A stretch of DNA of 8,928 nt, taken from positions 1-8,928 of the forward strand of contig JAQBZS010000230.1 in NCBI GenBank assembly GCA_027622115.1. Reading direction: 5' to 3'. The notes below the pieces were generated by a model that was given only the letters and a program-made list of their open reading frames with translations, was not told where the DNA came from and ran no database searches. Shown in pieces: positions 6,925-8,928 of this stretch. This DNA comes from Planctomycetota bacterium. GTDB lineage: Bacteria > Planctomycetota > Planctomycetia > Planctomycetales > Planctomycetaceae. Position numbers and translations under genes: made by a program. Every line of letters starts with the position of its first letter. Position 1 is the stretch's first letter.

Positions 6925-7132
6925 GGTGTTTTTCGCTCCGAGCTTCGAAAGGAGTGTGCGATTCAAGGGGATGTCATTGGCATCAATTCCGGTTGATGCC
7001 AACGTTAGTCGGTGAAGGATTCCTCGGCAAAGCAGGCGAACTTGCTCGGCCCGACGCGTTCGTTGTGACGATCGAATTCTGCTTGTACCGTGAGCCGGAT
7101 TCCATCCTTTTCAGAGAACCGAGGAGCACCCG
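6925..7132. other. Divergent control region, cytochrome/sulfatase
   Basis: These 208 bases lie between the cytochrome start (6924, minus) and the sulfatase start (7133, plus) and should hold promoters for both. GAGGAG at 7121-7126 is the sulfatase ribosome-binding site, 6 bases before its ATG. A perfect dyad lies at 6977-7002. I could not assign confident -35/-10 elements; planctomycete promoters often deviate from the E. coli consensus. Small open frames crossing the region on either strand look like chance frames. Confidence 0.6.
6977..7002. promoter_or_regulatory. Perfect 10-bp inverted repeat, candidate operator
   Basis: The left half-site TTGGCATCAA (6977-6986) and right half-site TTGATGCCAA (6993-7002) are exact reverse complements separated by TTCCGG. 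The half-site centres are 16 bases apart, compatible with a dimeric regulator binding one face of the helix. The dyad lies 52 bases upstream of the cytochrome start and 130 bases upstream of the sulfatase start, so one protein could control both. It could instead form an RNA hairpin in the cytochrome leader if transcription begins beyond 7002. It has no following T-run in either direction, so it does not look like a terminator. No regulator gene is in the window. Confidence 0.6.
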
Positions 7133-8818
7133 ATGTCGCGGACGCTGCTGTTCATTGCCGGAATCCTGCTGCCATCGATCGTGTCGGCAGTGGATCGGCC
7201 CAACATCCTGTACATCATGTCCGACGACCACGCCGCACATGCGATTTCGGCTTATGGAAGCCGACTCTCCAAGATCGCGCCCACTCCAAACATTGATCGT
7301 CTGGCCAATGAAGGCGTGCTGTTTACCAACGCGTTCTGCACGAATTCCATTTGTTCGCCTTCACGAGCCTGCGTGCTCACCGGGCAGTACAACCACGTCA
7401 ACCGAGCGTTCGATCTCGGCGGCAAGGTCGATCCCGGCAAGCAAATGCTGGCGATTCAAATGGGCCGAGCCGGCTATCACACGGCGATGATCGGCAAATG
7501 GCATCTCAAGGTCGAACCGGCCGACTTCAACTATTACTGCGTGCTCGCCGGACAAGGCCATTATCACAACCCGGAATTTCGTATACGCGGCAACAAACCG
7601 TGGGGTAAGAACACGATCAAGTTCGATGGGAAGCACTCGACGGACGTCATCACCGACCTGACACTTGATTGGTTGAAGAACGGCTGGGATCGGGAAAAGC
7701 CGTTCTGCTTGATGCATCACTACAAGGCACCGCACGACTATTTCGACAATGCAAAACGCTACGAGCCATACCTCGCCGATGTCGACATTCCGGAACCCGA
7801 CACGCTGTGGAAGCGAGACGCCAAGTTCGGCTCGATTGCGACCCGCGGCGCGAACGATGAACTCATCCCACACATCGGCACATCAATCGGATCACGCAAC
7901 CCACGACGATCGTACTTGGACGACCTGCCGAAGCTTTATCCGGCGGAGTTTCCGCAAGACTATGACCCGTCCGATTACAGCGACGAAAAGAACACACGAC
8001 TGGCCTACAACGCGTATCTGAAAAAGTATCTCCGCTGCATCAAAGGCATCGACGACAACCTGGGGCGACTATTTCAGCATCTTCAAGATGCCGGGCAACT
8101 CGACAACACGCTCATCATCTACACCGGCGACCAAGGCTTCATGCTCGGCGAGCATGATTATCAGGACAAACGTTGGATGTACGAAGAATCGCAACGCATG
8201 CCGTTTCTAGTCCGCTATCCGACGTCCATTCCCGCCGGTCGTCGCTACAACACGATCATCGAGAACGTGGACTACGCACCGACGATGCTCGACTTCGCCG
8301 GAATTCCGATTCCCGATTCCGTTCAGGGGCGGTCGTTTAAGTCGCTACTGGAAACCGGCAAGGAAGCTGCGGACTGGAAGCAGGAAGCCTACTACCGTTA
8401 TTGGATGCACATGGCTCACCATGACAATCCGGCACACATAGGAATCCGCACTAAAACTCACAAACTGATCTATTACTACGGTTGCAACTACGACGGCGGA
8501 TACCAAACCCCGGCGGGTTGGGAGTTGTACGATCTGGCCAACGACCCGCACGAAACTCGAAACCTCTTTCATGATCCAGCGCACGCGCAGCTCGCCGTCG
8601 AATTGAAGTCGCGGCTGGCGAAAACCCGCACTCGCGTCGGCGACGACGGCACACACTTCCCCGCCTGCGAAGCGATCGTCCAGGAATTCTGGGACTATGA
8701 CGAATCCGACCAGGCTAAGGCCCGCGAGATTTCTCATCGCTACTTGCAGCGTCGACTAAAGGAACTCAAGGCGGGGCGGAAGAACGTCCAAACGTTTCGA
8801 GGGAACCAGACACCGTAA
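7133..8818 (+). CDS. Type I formylglycine-dependent sulfatase, secreted
   Basis: This 561-residue enzyme hydrolyses sulfate esters, probably on a polysaccharide or glycosaminoglycan-like substrate outside the cytoplasm. Residues 1-19 are a signal peptide (hydrophobic LLFIAGILLPSIVSA, cleavage expected after Ala19). The catalytic signature CSPSRACVLTGQ starts at Cys74, which an FGE-type enzyme would convert to formylglycine (C-x-P-x-R consensus intact). Calcium ligands are Asp31-Asp32 in IMSDDH and Asp333-Gln334 in YTGDQGFMLGEH. GKWHL (Lys122, His124), His201 in YKAPHDYF and Lys346 supply sulfate-binding residues. The C-terminal subdomain has HIGIRTKTHKLIYYYG and WELYDLANDPHETRNLF, usual for this family. 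The overall pattern recalls N-acetylglucosamine-6-sulfatase-like enzymes, but the substrate is not determinable. ATG at 7133 is supported by GAGGAG 6 bases upstream and by the signal peptide. It is divergent from the cytochrome operon across a region with a dyad. No anchor or dockerin is seen. Confidence 0.95.
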   Translation: MSRTLLFIAGILLPSIVSAVDRPNILYIMSDDHAAHAISAYGSRLSKIAPTPNIDRLANEGVLFTNAFCTNSICSPSRACVLTGQYNHVNRAFDLGGKVDPGKQMLAIQMGRAGYHTAMIGKWHLKVEPADFNYYCVLAGQGHYHNPEFRIRGNKPWGKNTIKFDGKHSTDVITDLTLDWLKNGWDREKPFCLMHHYKAPHDYFDNAKRYEPYLADVDIPEPDTLWKRDAKFGSIATRGANDELIPHIGTSIGSRNPRRSYLDDLPKLYPAEFPQDYDPSDYSDEKNTRLAYNAYLKKYLRCIKGIDDNLGRLFQHLQDAGQLDNTLIIYTGDQGFMLGEHDYQDKRWMYEESQRMPFLVRYPTSIPAGRRYNTIIENVDYAPTMLDFAGIPIPDSVQGRSFKSLLETGKEAADWKQEAYYRYWMHMAHHDNPAHIGIRTKTHKLIYYYGCNYDGGYQTPAGWELYDLANDPHETRNLFHDPAHAQLAVELKSRLAKTRTRVGDDGTHFPACEAIVQEFWDYDESDQAKAREISHRYLQRRLKELKAGRKNVQTFRGNQTP

Positions 8819-8882
8819 GGCGGACGATGTCACTGGCAGAAGCTGTTTGAAAGTTTCTGAGTCTACCGGATTCTATGTGCTC

Positions 8883-8905
8883 TCCACCGACCCCGCGTCG
8901 GTGGA
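8883..8905. terminator. GC-rich hairpin downstream of sulfatase
   Basis: CCACCGAC (8884-8891) and GTCGGTGG (8897-8904) pair perfectly around a 5-base loop, and T8883/A8905 extend the stem to 9 bp. It lies 65 bases after the sulfatase stop in an otherwise featureless tail (8819-8928). There is no T-run on either side, so intrinsic termination by the classic mechanism is unproven. It might be a terminator of U-poor type, an mRNA-end stabiliser or a small regulatory dyad for a gene beyond the right edge. Confidence 0.4.
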
Positions 8906-8928
8906 AGCACGACTGACAAGCTACGGCT

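Noticed and set aside
6925..7002. A 26-residue N-terminal extension of the cytochrome starting at TTG 7002
   Set aside because: The extension translates the inverted repeat and precedes a textbook signal peptide that starts with ATG at 6924, so it is more likely control DNA.

Overview
The window looks like chromosomal DNA from a planctomycete (Pirellula/Rhodopirellula-like). The grounds are a secreted formylglycine sulfatase, a YVTN beta-propeller fused to a di-haem cytochrome c, and a small protein of a type I associate with that phylum. This placement rests on gene content and protein style; no rRNA or other marker is present.

Layout, left to right. (1) Bases 1-142 have no supportable gene. 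(2) Bases 143-1456, minus strand, hold a tight two-gene operon: an endonuclease/exonuclease/phosphatase (EEP) fold enzyme, then 3 bases later a 170-residue protein of unknown function. (3) A 221-base divergent gap (1457-1677) leads to DNA topoisomerase III (topB) on the plus strand, 1678-4238. It is split by an apparent one-base deletion near 2968-2990, so neither half alone carries the whole catalytic core. (4) A 78-residue conserved-type small protein follows on the plus strand (4340-4576). (5) Converging on it, on the minus strand, are a PNPOx-like flavin protein (4601-5068) and a beta-propeller/di-haem cytochrome (5068-6924). The stop of the cytochrome gene and the start of the flavin gene share one base, which suggests translational coupling. 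(6) A 208-base divergent control region contains a perfect 10-bp dyad (6977-7002). (7) A sulfatase (7133-8818, plus strand) reads away from it. (8) The right edge holds a stable hairpin.

How the genes may work together: the cytochrome/flavin operon and the sulfatase share one divergent control region, and both the cytochrome and the sulfatase are predicted to be exported. Co-regulation of an extracytoplasmic redox protein with sulfated-substrate degradation is plausible but is inference. The EEP pair is a separate unit; its base composition looks lower in G+C than topB, so it could be an acquired cassette.

No tRNA, rRNA, CRISPR array, insertion sequence or transposase was recognised. The most interesting items are the EEP plus unknown-protein pair, the broken topB, and the dyad between the divergent cytochrome and sulfatase genes.
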